Shown piece after piece: positions 1-8,822 of a DNA stretch of 35,000 nt (positions within the stretch are counted from its first letter, which is position 1; every line of letters starts with the position of its first letter). The translations under genes and the position numbers were made by a program. The stretch comes from Symbiodinium natans (lineage: Eukaryota > Sar > Dinophyceae > Suessiales > Symbiodiniaceae), in the NCBI GenBank assembly GCA_905221605.1, contig CAJNDS010002154.1, positions 1-35,000 on the forward strand. Direction: 5' to 3'. A model generated the notes under the pieces. The model made no database searches, had not been told where the DNA came from, and worked only from the letters and a program-made list of their open reading frames with translations.

Positions 1-160
1 ATTTCCTGAAAATTTAGGAAAATAATGAAGCAAATTTTCCAGAAATTTAGAGACCGAAATTTCGGACTACCCAGAACCAGAAATTTCCGTAAAAATTTAA
101 GGCTAAAGCACTCCGACGTATAGCGTACCACATAAAACTAAGTTAATCGTAGCATTTTAT
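1..160. repeat. Diverged copy of the 1,063-1,372 segment
   Basis: This stretch aligns with 1,063-1,372, including the shared blocks ATGAAGCAAATTTTCC, CTACCC(A/G)GAACCAGAAA and GTAGC(A/G)TTTTATAGA. It lacks about 150 bp that the second copy has in the middle. Most differences are G/C in the second copy against A/T here. It runs straight into the GAC repeat. No gene is seen in it. Confidence 0.7.
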
Positions 161-164
161 AGAA

Positions 165-488
165 TCGACGTACGACGCACGACGCAAGATAACGACGACG
201 ATGCGCGACGACACCGACGACGACGCGCGTGACGACGACACATGACGACGACGACGCGCGACGACGACTTCGCGCAACGACGACAACGACGCCGCACACG
301 ACGCACGACACGCGAGACGTGCGACGCCCGAAGCACGACGCACGACGACGACGATGCCCGACGACGACGACGATACCCGACGCCCGACGCCCGACGCCCG
401 ACGCCCGACGAAAGACGCCCGACGCCCGACGCCCGACGCACGTCGCACGTCGCAAGACGCACGACCCACGACGCGCGACGACGACGCC

Positions 489-534
<46 letters not shown>

Positions 535-548
535 ACCCGACGACGACC

Positions 549-579
<31 letters not shown>

Positions 580-628
580 ACGACGCACGACGCACGACGC
601 ACGACCCACGACGCACGACGCACGACGC

Positions 629-686
<58 letters not shown>

Positions 687-706
687 ACGACGACGACGAC
701 ATGGTA
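165..706. repeat. GAC trinucleotide / ACGACGC heptamer microsatellite
   Basis: The block is built of (GAC)n runs, pure at about 489-532, 545-585 and 630-680, mixed with a heptamer ACGACGC/CGACGCC seen at about 376-440 and 585-630. All reading frames are open because the repeat contains no stop codon, so the long ORFs of poly-D, poly-R, poly-T, poly-S or poly-V are not evidence of a gene. At 707-900 a short direct repeat follows (GGTAATGCCAGGTAATGCGC, repeated near 760; TTGTAATGCCA(T/C)AAAACAAAGCACG at about 725 and 825). Confidence 0.9.
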
Positions 707-965
707 ATGCCAGGTAATGCGCTTTGTAATGCCATAAAACAAAGCACGCTCGTAATATCCTGGTAATGCCAGGTGATGCGCTCATCTTGGAAGTGAAGTA
801 AAAGTCCTGTTTAATATTTTAGTTTTGTAATGCCACAAAACAAAGCACGATTGAAAACAATGAAAGCATGCAATGAAAGCATGCAGCAACATGGCAAATG
901 ATCAATACCTGAACTCAACGGTTCAAGCGGTCAACAATGCTTCGACATTTTCGGCCACCCAGCAC

Positions 966-1312
966 CCTAAATTTTCCGGAAATTTAGGGAGCTGGGCCGT
1001 GGCTTCTGAACATGATCAGGCTGCATCCGTTTCCTAAATTTCCTGAAAATTTTGGGTGTGTAAATTTTCGGAAATTTAGGAAAGCGATGAAGCAAATTTT
1101 CCGGAAATTTAGGGACCGAGGCTTCGGGCTACCCGGAACCAGAAATTTTCCAGAAATTTAGGGGAGCGAATCCGGCTTGCGGCCGTCGAAGAGGCCCAGC
1201 CTTTCAAAGGGCACAGCCCAAGCCCCAAAATTTCCCGGAAATTTTGGGTCCCGGGTAGGCCAAAGCGGCTTGCTCGCCGGGGTCCAGAAATTTCCGGAAA
1301 ATTTTGGGGCTG
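966..1312. repeat. Cluster of AAATTTCCGGAAATTT palindromes
   Basis: Seven near-copies of a short palindrome, with core AAATTT(T)CCGGAAATTT, usually edged by CCTAAA/TTTAGGG-like or CCCAAAA/TTTTGGG ends, lie near 970, 1,037, 1,062, 1,096, 1,143, 1,229 and 1,286. Three or four decayed copies also occur in 1-105. Each could fold on itself. The separating sequence differs between copies, so this is not a simple tandem repeat. The stretch 1,373-1,688 shows no feature. Confidence 0.75.
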
Positions 1313-1688
1313 GGGCACTCCGAAGCGTGACGCACCGCATAGGGCTGGTTTGACCGTAGCGTTTTATAGAGTAGATAATTGAATGAATTTGAGATCTTGC
1401 TTTCATTTTTGATTCAAGATTAAATCTCCATACCTCTCTTTCAAGAAATAATATAGAACATCATTCGAAGGTCGTTCCACAAGAACCTCGCATCGGAAAT
1501 CTTAACCCTTTTTTCCATCAAGGATAGATTTTGGATGTCCTCGTCCTGATGGACACCTACATCTTTCTTTCACTGATCATATGTTAATTATGCTTGTAGA
1601 GAAATTTCATTTTTCATGTCTAATATATTAATTATTCTATAAAGAGTAAAATGTACCAGATCTGTCGTGTTTGTGACACCAAACATAG

Positions 1689-1871
1689 TCAGCATCCAAC
1701 TCCACAGCTGCGGAACCAAGCCCTCAACCATTGCCTCCTAGAGCCACTGAACATCCAGAAGGGCCAAGCGCATTTCACTGAAGTTCTGCACGTAGCTGCG
1801 TCTTCAAACATATGCATTTCAAGCATCATAGGCTTCACAGGGTTTCCTGCAGCACGTTTCAGCACGCTCAT
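1689..1871 (-). CDS. Small hypothetical ORF, 60 codons
   Basis: An ATG-started ORF lies about 120 bp downstream of the amidohydrolase-like gene on the same strand. The translation starts MSVLKRAAGNPVKP and has a Trp/Arg-rich end (AWPFWMFSGSRRQWLRAW). Composition is protein-like and the position fits the head-to-tail gene packing of the window. It could equally be the last exon of a longer gene or a chance ORF in the 3' untranslated region. I recognise no family. Confidence 0.3.
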   Translation of the reverse strand: MSVLKRAAGNPVKPMMLEMHMFEDAATCRTSVKCAWPFWMFSGSRRQWLRAWFRSCGVGC

Positions 1872-1989
1872 CGTTCGTCATTGCCATCCACAGGGTGGCA
1901 CACGCAGCAGCAACAACCAGCACACCCTGGGAAGCTTGGGAAAGGTGTCACGGCTCTGACGCCTCTGCAGACTTTAACAAGCAGCTGAA

Positions 1990-3237
1990 TCACGAGGGAC
2001 ATCCAGCTGCACGCAGCTTGTCCCCAGCCTCCTTCAGCTTGTTGGCGATCCACGCAACATGTGCTTCGTCTACCGCAGGCCAGGATGTGCCAGGCTCTCT
2101 GAGCTCCTGCGCAGCCTTGGGGCCTAAGAGGAAGGAACGGGCAAACTCAACCTGAAATACGGCGTTCCGATTCGCCTTGCAACTGGGCAAACGCTTTGCC
2201 CAGTCTCGGACCTCGTGGCCTCCAGGGTAGGGCCGATTGAAGGAGACCGGCTCCATGTATGCGAAGCCTTTCGGCTTCATGAAATCTTGCTCTCCGGCCT
2301 GATCGAAAGCTTCCGCCCAAGCTCTTGCGATGCAGCGAAGATCAGGACCTGGCATCAACGGCGTTGTGCCTTCTATGGCATCGCCTACGACATCTCCTTG
2401 GTTGCCGAAGTTGCAGAACGGAGGCATTCGGTCCTTCTCTGGCCTCTCAACAACAAGAGCCCCATCTGCTCTCATTTTCCAGTTGTTCGTGTCATGAAAA
2501 CCAATGACAGTCAAGGGCCTCCCCACCCGAGCGGCGCGCACCAGCTCCATGACCTGATCCCGAGCTGCTTCGTAAGCCAAGGGCCCCTGAGCCGCCGAGG
2601 TCTTCAACGCCGCTGTGAGCTTTGGCCAATCTGCCTCTGTCGGTTCAAGTAGCACGTCCTCCCCTGAGAAAGTCACGGGCCTCACCTGGTCCACCCCCGC
2701 CAGTGAGGCGCCTCTGTCTTGCCGAAGCCGGGCGAAGCACTGGCGCAGAGGTGCCTCCGGCTCGATGCCATGCTCTCTGTTTGGGTCGACCACCACGCGC
2801 GAGTGAGGGTTCTCCACAAAAACCACCTTACTGTCAGCAGCCGCCCAGGCTCGACCCACCGGGCCAGTGATAACATCTGAGAAGTCATACTGCTTCCGTC
2901 GACTCAGAGAGGTCGAAATGAAGGGCTTCAACTCCTCGGGGAAGGCTGCTGAGGCATGAGGGCCCAAAACCACCGTGTCGATGTGCTCGGCCACATCCTG
3001 AAACTTCTTTCCGCTTTCTTTGCCCTGCCAAAAAACCAAGTCTTCAAAGCGAAATTGTCGGCCAGCTGGAATCCAGTGCAAGTCCCCACTCTCCCCACTC
3101 TTGAGCTGCCCCTCATCCTCATACGGATTCTTTCGCTTGACGGACATCTTTTCTAGACATGTGGGGGTGAAACGCTGTGCTGGAAGAGTGGCCAGCCACA
3201 GGTGTAACGATGGAATTGCTAGCTTGAGAGAGCGCAT
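1990..3237 (-). CDS. N-formylglutamate amidohydrolase-like protein
   Basis: An uninterrupted ORF of 415 codons. It matches the N-formylglutamate amidohydrolase (FGase/HutG-like) pattern. Visible motifs are LGPHASAAFPEEL at about residues 91-103 (the family's PH-G-xIP segment), NPHSRVVVDPNRE at 143-155 (the sRyvvDlNR segment), GFHDTNNW at 246-253 (histidine motif), and RPYPGGHE followed by FQVEFARSFLLG at 335-371 (the PyxGGyi...vQvE segment). Family members hydrolyse N-formylglutamate or related N-acyl amino acids with a bound metal; the substrate here is unknown. The likelier start is Met31 (position 3,147, MSVKRKNPYEDEG). The 30 residues before it could be a targeting extension or come from an upstream exon, since the frame stays open behind a TAG that could be an acceptor. 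It lacks introns, unlike most neighbours. Family call is fairly firm; exact substrate is inferred. Confidence 0.75.
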   Translation of the reverse strand: MRSLKLAIPSLHLWLATLPAQRFTPTCLEKMSVKRKNPYEDEGQLKSGESGDLHWIPAGRQFRFEDLVFWQGKESGKKFQDVAEHIDTVVLGPHASAAFPEELKPFISTSLSRRKQYDFSDVITGPVGRAWAAADSKVVFVENPHSRVVVDPNREHGIEPEAPLRQCFARLRQDRGASLAGVDQVRPVTFSGEDVLLEPTEADWPKLTAALKTSAAQGPLAYEAARDQVMELVRAARVGRPLTVIGFHDTNNWKMRADGALVVERPEKDRMPPFCNFGNQGDVVGDAIEGTTPLMPGPDLRCIARAWAEAFDQAGEQDFMKPKGFAYMEPVSFNRPYPGGHEVRDWAKRLPSCKANRNAVFQVEFARSFLLGPKAAQELREPGTSWPAVDEAHVAWIANKLKEAGDKLRAAGCPS

Positions 3238-4014
3238 AGGCTGCCCAGCAGACTGGAAAACTTCAGGAGATATTGCGAAAGGGGGGAAGAGAGCATGACT
3301 GATGCGCTAGCAGACCCCTCATAGTTTAGAACGTAGATTGGAGTGCTCATCTTCATCAGGAGCTTCCTAAGCGGGGCCGGAGGCTTTTGCAGAAGCAGCC
3401 AGACGACCATCGAACTCCGAGGATATTCCTCCTCTTCAACAGACCTATCAGTGACTAACAGTGACGGACAAAGCTCGGCATGCACGTTGCATGCAAAACC
3501 CATAAATGGACCCATGCAATATGGAAACTCGATGATCAAGCTCCGTAGCCCTCGCCCCAGCCCTGGAAAACAATGCAATACTTACTCCACCTACACTCCA
3601 ACTCATGTCGCCACATTTGTGTGCGTGTGTGTGCGCGTCTCCGATGGGAAGTTGCCAATTGCGTAAGCAACGCCCTGACGTGTCCTGGTACGGTGGGGGC
3701 GGAGGGCGGGGGGGGGGGGGGGGCTTGCAACGGAGCCAAGGTATGCACAATTGGTTGTCAGCCGATTTTGAGCGAAGCTCGCAGTTCTCGGGCAAGGCAG
3801 TTGTTGCCATCGAATTGTCATGGTGGTGCAAAGAGATATAGACAACGTGCATCCACCATCAGCGCCCGCATGGTACCACAACCGCAACGTTGTTGAATGA
3901 CTACTGACTGTAGTTGTCTCCTCTCAACAGCGTTCCCCTAGAGGGCATTTGCAGGGCACCACGCGGGTTAAAACTCACCCTCTCGTCACTCCTTTCGGCT
4001 TCCCTCCATTGACA
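3238..4014. other. Region without a clear gene
   Basis: The minus strand is open in places near 3,300-3,400 and could carry 5' exon sequence of the amidohydrolase-like gene, but no splice pair is convincing. A run of about 15 G lies at 3,709-3,723. Nothing else can be supported. Confidence 0.4.
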
Positions 4015-4164
4015 TCCCAGGATTAGGGCTCTTCGGCCCCTAGAATCCTCATAACCAACCCTACGACGGGCATTTTTTTTAGGGCATTTTTTTAGGGGTG
4101 ATAGGGTATAATAGCCCTAAACCCTAAACCCTAGACCCCAAACCCTAAATCACCCGTCCTGGGA
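4015..4164. mobile_element. Inverted-repeat element (CCAGGA family) holding a telomere-like array
   Basis: The ends are TCCCAGGA and TCCTGGGA. The inside shares CATAACCAACCCT and a TATAATAGCCC block with the element at 5,182-5,280, in the opposite orientation. Between TAATAGCCC and GTCCTGG this copy has an extra telomere-like stretch (CCCTAAA units, about 4,115-4,150) that the other copy lacks. It is short and has no coding capacity, so it is MITE-like. Confidence 0.6.
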
Positions 4165-4259
4165 TCAAGAGGGCTTGCTGAGCTGCTTCCGCTCAAGTGA
4201 CTTTGCCTTCCAACCATCGATCATGGCCTGAACCTTGGCGAGGCGCGAGAAGGTGGAGA

Positions 4260-5010
4260 AATGGTCAATAAGCATAATACTATTGAAATTATTCTGAAAA
4301 TTATTAATATGATTAATATGATGAATATTATTCATATTATTGGTATTATGAATATTATAAATAGTATTAATACTATTAATATTATTAATATTTTTAATAT
4401 TATTAATATTATTAAGATTATTAAGACTATTAATATTGTTAATATTAGAAAATATTATTGATATTATTAATATTATTAATATTATTAACATTATTAATAT
4501 ATTATGTATTAATATTATTAATATTATTAATATTATTAATATTATTAATATTTTAACATATTATTATATTATAAATTAAATATTATTAATATTATTAATA
4601 TTGTTAAAGTTAGTTATTAATATTTTGTTCATATTAATATTGTTTGTATTTTCTTATAAATATTATAGTACTATAAATATTATAAATATTATGAATATTA
4701 CTCATACTATTAATATCATGAAATATTTTTTAATATTACTAATATTGCTTATTTTTTTAATATTATATATTATTCTTTTAGTAGTATTCATATTATTAAT
4801 ATTTTTAGTCTTATCAATATTACTAATATTATGAATATTATTAATGTTATTAACATTCTTAACATTATTAACATTATGAATACTATCAAGATCATTGATA
4901 TTATTCAAATTATTAATGTTCTGAAGATTATGAAGAATATTCATATTATTCATATTATTAACATTATAAAATACTAATATTATTTCTACTCACTAATATT
5001 CTAAATATTA
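4260..5010. repeat. AT-only island of TTAATATTA-type repeats
   Basis: About 750 bp is almost wholly A and T, built of degenerate TAATATTAT/ATTATTAAT units. ORFs here are long strings of I, N, L and F on both strands and reflect composition, not coding. The edges against GC-richer flanks are sharp. The island ends near a short TTTAGGG stretch at about 5,033-5,058. Confidence 0.85.
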
Positions 5011-5181
5011 CTAGTAGAAGTCTTGGCTGGATTAGGGTTTAGGGGTTTAGGGCGGGATTTAGGATGAGCCGCACAGGCCCCCTGTGCCACAAGTTAAGCT
5101 TCTGACGCCACTGCCATCCAGCTCCTTCGCCATCTTGCCCACGTAAAAGCCGCCTACTTTTCTTTGTCATTTCATGCAGTG

Positions 5182-5280
5182 CCAGGACGGGCTATTATAA
5201 CCGCCTAGAACTATAACCCCTTAAAACCACCCTTTGCAGGGTTGGTTATGGGGACTATAGGGCCGAATCGCCCATCCTGG
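5182..5280. mobile_element. Inverted-repeat element (CCAGGA family)
   Basis: The ends are CCAGGACGGGC and GCCCATCCTGG. They are flanked by TGCAGTG on the left (5,175-5,181) and TGTAGTG on the right (5,281-5,287), a likely 7-bp target duplication with one transition. The length is 99 bp and it is non-coding. It is the uninterrupted relative of the copy at 4,015-4,164. Confidence 0.65.
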
Positions 5281-5517
5281 TGTAGTGGCTCTACCAGCAC
5301 CTGCCTTCATCGGGAATGTCAAGAAGAATCAGGGTGGGCGTGTCGGCGGAAATGGTTCGTAGCAAGGATGGACCTCGGTGGGAGCAGCACGAAAGCAAGC
5401 GCAACGTGTCGAAGCTTTGAGCACGTCGCCTGAAGGGTCCTCGCTCTTGTCCACTTTCCGAACCTCCAGCAGCTAGCAATGTTTTGAGCGATTAGCAGCT
5501 CAGGGTCTCGACATGTC

Positions 5518-6618
5518 TCAGAGCTCCCTGGCACGATACTTCAGAAATTCTGAAACTAGCCCCTGCTGTCGCTCTGAAAGCGTTGCGAGATGTGAGCTCC
5601 GATTGGCCAAGACCATCTGCAGCAGCCTTCTCCACGCTCTCAAGGCCACAGATTGCGCGAATCTGAGTGGAAACCTGGCCCGCTGAACCACGATTTATCA
5701 AGCGCAAAGCAAGTGGATGTGAACTGGACTTCTCTTGGCGTGTTTCGCATGGTGGCCGCATGAGTGGGTGTGCCACGACACAAGACTGAGGCTTGTGCTA
5801 CAGCGGCCACAGACAATCTCATATGGAGCAATGTCTTCGTGCCGCACCCCCAACCTAGCTGTGTGTACAGACAGCGCATGATGATAATTGTAGTTTGGGA
5901 TGTTCCCCCTTATACTACCAGTCCCCAATAGGGATCACCGAACCCCCCTGTTACAATCTCCATTAAGGTCCTTACTAGGGATGATTGTCCCCCTATCATA
6001 ATCCCTGTAAAGGACTCTTACCCTAAACCCTAAACCCTAAACCCTAAACCCTAAACCCTAAACCCTAAACCCTGTACCCTAAACCCGAAGTGTAAGGGTG
6101 AACCTCCCAAACTGCAATGCTTCTCACCGCCTTATTGGGCGGCTCCTTGCTCCGAGAGGCTCCACTTGGCGTTCGGGAGGCGAAGAACAGCATTTCCTGA
6201 GAAGTCAGTGGCCGTTAGGGTTTAGGGTTTAGGGTTTAGGGTTTCGGGTTTAGGGTTTAGGGTTTCGGGGCGTGGCGCCCAATTTCTTGGGGACTTCCCA
6301 AAATGGGGGAAGGGGACCCCTCTGTTGGGAAATGCGGGTTTGCACGTGTGTACCCGATGGCATTTTTCTAAAGGTATCGTCTTCAGGAGTTGAGAGTTCT
6401 GCTTGACCGGTCCGATGCCGCTGGAGGGCTGCTCAAACTAGAGTCCTCCTATGTCCCCCTGAAGTAGGTACTCCTTGTGCTCGCATGCCTTCTCGAAAGA
6501 TCCCACCGAAATTAAGTCCGAATCATCCCGAATCTAAACCCTGATGGTGACTCCATGGGTTTGAGCGTCGCGATGACTAATGGAAAAGATTCATCGGAGC
6601 CTTAAAACCCTCAGCCAT
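5518..6618 (-). CDS. Five-exon hypothetical gene (about 141 aa)
   Basis: Proposed exons, in order of transcription: 6,601-6,618 (MAEGFK), 6,449-6,533, 6,151-6,196, 5,735-5,854 and 5,518-5,674. Together they make 426 nt, a whole number of codons, ending in TGA. Donors would be GC, GA, GC and GA; acceptors are TAG or CAG. The most protein-like exons contain SVGSFEKACEHKEYLLQG, AVLRLPNAKWSLSE and the helical end SVALRAWRRLLQMVLANRSS. For the 5,735-5,854 exon a second frame with shifted splice sites is also in phase, so the middle of the protein is uncertain. The long intron carries the element at 5,895-6,110. The start lies 113 bp below the glycosyltransferase stop. Family unknown. Confidence 0.5.
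5895..6110. mobile_element. MITE-1 copy interrupted by a telomere-like array
   Basis: The left end is TTGGGATGTTCCCCCTTATACT and the right end is AGTGTAAGGGTGAACCTCCCAA read on the plus strand. The 8-bp flanks ATTGTAGT and ACTGCAAT match at five positions; the other three are transitions. The body shares the CAGTCC...GGACT core with other MITE-1 copies. About 70 bp of CCCTAAA units (6,019-6,087) sits inside, between GGACTCTTA and AAGTGTAAG. The element lies in an intron of the 5,518-6,618 gene. Confidence 0.75.
6214..6270. repeat. Telomere-like array, TTTAGGG on plus
   Basis: Seven or eight TTTAGGG units, two with TTTCGGG. The array begins 18 bp beyond the acceptor of the 6,151-6,196 exon, so in transcript sense it is CCCTAAA upstream of a 3' splice site. 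With the array at 6,019-6,087 it brackets that exon. Confidence 0.85.
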
Positions 6619-6731
6619 GTGCTGAGTGCTGTGAATTCGAAAAGTCGCGAACTAACGCAATCTGCATAGCTCTCGTGCGCGCATGTGCCAAGAAAACCTC
6701 CCAGCTGAGATTCAAGATGGCGCAAACTGGC

Positions 6732-8117
6732 TCAAGCCCCTCCAAACTTGGGACTCGACGTCTCATCCCCAAGCAAGATGTAATCTGTAGCTTCTGCAAC
6801 TCCCCCAGTTTGAGCCATCTGGCGGCTCAGCTCGCGCGCTGCAAGCCGGAAGGAGTTCTCACCGTTCTCACCCGGTTCCAGCATCTGTCTCACAGCCGAT
6901 CGAAGAGCTGCCGGCGACAAGGTCTCATTGGGGAACCTGAATGAGATGGCGGCCCCCGTGTTCGACAAAGCATCGGCATTCAGGGGCTGGTCGCCAAACA
7001 ACGGCACCACGATGAGGGGCAAGCCCAGGCCCAGAGCCTCATGCACACTGTTGGCGCCACCGTGCGTGATGAAGACATCACACATCTGAAGCAGCTGCAA
7101 CTGTGGAACGACTTCTTGTAGGATGAAATTCTTCGGGGGAGGAGGGAGATTTTCGAGCGCGTCGGCCTGGGGGCCAATGGCGGCCACGACTAAGACGTCT
7201 TCATCCTGGAAGGCCTCGAAGGCTGTTTTCAGCACCAGCTGGACAAACTCCTTGCCGCTAAAGTCTTCTAAGCCGTTGCTTCGCGCTGTTGGTCCGAATT
7301 TTCTGGCCCAGAACGATGAAGTTGCTACAGTGCCCATAGAGAGGTAGACGATAGGCTTCGACTTCCGTGCCTCATTGATGGTCTGCCATGGCAGCTCCTT
7401 GTCGAGCTGCTCTGCAGAAGCCCAGGCATGCGAAATTCTCTCTACCTTTGAGCTCACCATGGGACCTATACATCGGAAGGGGATCTCTGACATGCGCTCC
7501 TTCTGCAAACTTGACAGCGGGGGTGCAAACAACCGCTGAAAGGTTGTGACGGTGTTTCGATCAGGTGAGTAGAACTCGCCAACGGCGCCCTGCGCGAAGA
7601 TGTCGACGTCGTACAAGTCTTTGATCTCTCGGACGGCTCTCTGAACTGCCGGGTTCTTCTCCCACTGCAGGCTAACCTCTGCTCGAGTACTTACTACGCC
7701 GGGGCCAGTGTAGCTCAAGAGGCTAACTGAGGGAATTTTCAGGTACCGGGCAGCGACAAGGCCTTGTGGCAAAAAAGGGTCATAAGCGATGAGTGACGGC
7801 CTGGGGTGCATCATCTCGAGCTCATTTGTGAGACTGGGGAGAATCCCAGCAGCAACAGGAACTGTACTGGCCGGGAAGATGCAGCTGCTCTTCGGAAGGT
7901 CGCCTAAGTACCTTGCTGCCTGCTCCTCAGTCAAGTCATGGGGCCTCTGCATAGGGCGCCACGTCGCACCGGTGGCCTCCACCACCTTTCGGAACTGCTC
8001 GTGAACGTAGTAGGTTACCACAACTCCACGCGACGCGAGCTCCGCAACGATGGGCAGCGATGGGTTCACGTGGCCAGTTGACGGCATCATGATGAACACC
8101 ACATGCCGTTCCGTCAT
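6732..8117 (-). CDS. MGT-type UDP-glycosyltransferase (GT1 fold)
   Basis: A single uninterrupted ORF of 461 codons, the usual length for GT1 enzymes, which move a sugar from a UDP-sugar to a small lipophilic acceptor. N-terminal acceptor half: MMPSTGHVNPSLP at residues 10-22, the classic GHxxP start motif. C-terminal donor half: VYLSMGTV (257-264), VPQLQLLQMCDVFITHGGANS (337-357) with the conserved HGG, E360, and GDQ at 375-377, the sugar-contacting end of the signature. It resembles macrolide- or sterol-type bacterial and protist enzymes more than plant PSPG enzymes. No signal peptide or membrane segment is evident. The frame stays open about 20 codons upstream of ATG 8,117, so an upstream exon could add residues. 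The previous gene stops only 20 bp before this ATG. Lack of introns contrasts with neighbours. The acceptor is unknown. Confidence 0.9.
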   Translation of the reverse strand: MTERHVVFIMMPSTGHVNPSLPIVAELASRGVVVTYYVHEQFRKVVEATGATWRPMQRPHDLTEEQAARYLGDLPKSSCIFPASTVPVAAGILPSLTNELEMMHPRPSLIAYDPFLPQGLVAARYLKIPSVSLLSYTGPGVVSTRAEVSLQWEKNPAVQRAVREIKDLYDVDIFAQGAVGEFYSPDRNTVTTFQRLFAPPLSSLQKERMSEIPFRCIGPMVSSKVERISHAWASAEQLDKELPWQTINEARKSKPIVYLSMGTVATSSFWARKFGPTARSNGLEDFSGKEFVQLVLKTAFEAFQDEDVLVVAAIGPQADALENLPPPPKNFILQEVVPQLQLLQMCDVFITHGGANSVHEALGLGLPLIVVPLFGDQPLNADALSNTGAAISFRFPNETLSPAALRSAVRQMLEPGENGENSFRLAARELSRQMAQTGGVAEATDYILLGDETSSPKFGGA

Positions 8118-8137
8118 CCCAGCAGCGGCGCCTTCAA

Positions 8138-8822
8138 TCAGACTTCGGGGCTTGAGAACGATGCAGCTGCAGTACGTGCCCTATGGCGTCCTGCAAACCC
8201 CTGTGCACCCGCAGCTTCACTTCCAAATGCTTGCAAGGACTCCCCACTCTTCACGTACTTTTCCGCGATGGGGGTGACAGCATCGATGATCTTCTTCTGC
8301 AGAGCCGGCTCGCAACCTGAAGCAGCCCAGTGGGTGTAAGGGTCCTACTCTCCCAATTTGTTGAATATTCCTAAATCCAAAATCTGAATCCTGAAAGAGC
8401 ATCTGCAACAGTCAAGAATGCCATATGCCGTCCCAGAAACTTTCCAGCATGAGGCACATTGACGGCGTCTCATTGATTCCCTGCAGGCATGACAGTGAAG
8501 CTGCATGGGAAACCGCACAGCCGCCAACCATTGATACAGAGTCGTAGAAGGACGTCCAATCTGGGGCAATGTAGCTAACAAGACCCGACCCAAACCCGAA
8601 GTACCGTGCTCTCAAAACTCGAAAAACTCTGAACCCCACCCACACCCCAGAAACCCCAAAAAAGGCCGAACGGGTTCTCTCGATGCTCACTGCTCTACAC
8701 ACTGTAGCAACCTGAAACAACCCTACACCTTTCTTTTCTCCCAGAAATTGAAGCACCCTAATTAAACCCTAAACCCTAAACCCTAAACCCTAGGCCCAAA
8801 AAGCGGCCTCAGGCTCCTCCAT
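8138..8822 (-). CDS. Four-exon hypothetical gene (110 aa)
   Basis: Proposed exons: 8,796-8,822 (MEEPEAAFW), 8,680-8,711, 8,480-8,574 and 8,138-8,316, totalling 333 nt and ending in TGA. Donors are GC, GA and GA; acceptors are CAG or TAG. The last exon is the clearest coding stretch, containing ALQKKIIDAVTPIAEKYV and SGESLQAFGSEAAGAQ, and follows a good CAG/G acceptor. The third contains YIAPDWTSFYDSVSMVGG. Frames of exons 2 and 3 have alternatives. A canonical AAG/GTGAGT also lies at about 8,860 just before the proposed ATG, so an extra 5' exon is possible. The stop is 20 bp above the glycosyltransferase ATG, so these could instead be 5' exons of that gene. Family not recognised. Confidence 0.45.
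8760..8793. repeat. Telomere-like array, CCCTAAA on plus
   Basis: About four CCCTAAA units. A TTTAGGG partner lies at 8,899-8,925, leaving about 105 bp of unique sequence between. In transcript sense this array follows the donor of the 8,796-8,822 exon at once. The gap 8,926-9,228 shows only 3' flank of the nucleoredoxin-like gene, with an AT-rich ATATATACATATA stretch near 8,940. Confidence 0.85.

Noticed and set aside
138-785. Long ORFs of 100-215 codons on both strands
   Set aside because: They are translations of the GAC/ACGACGC microsatellite; all frames are open because the repeat has no stop codon.
4165-4953. ORFs rich in I, N and L
   Set aside because: Composition artefacts of the AT-only island, open on both strands.
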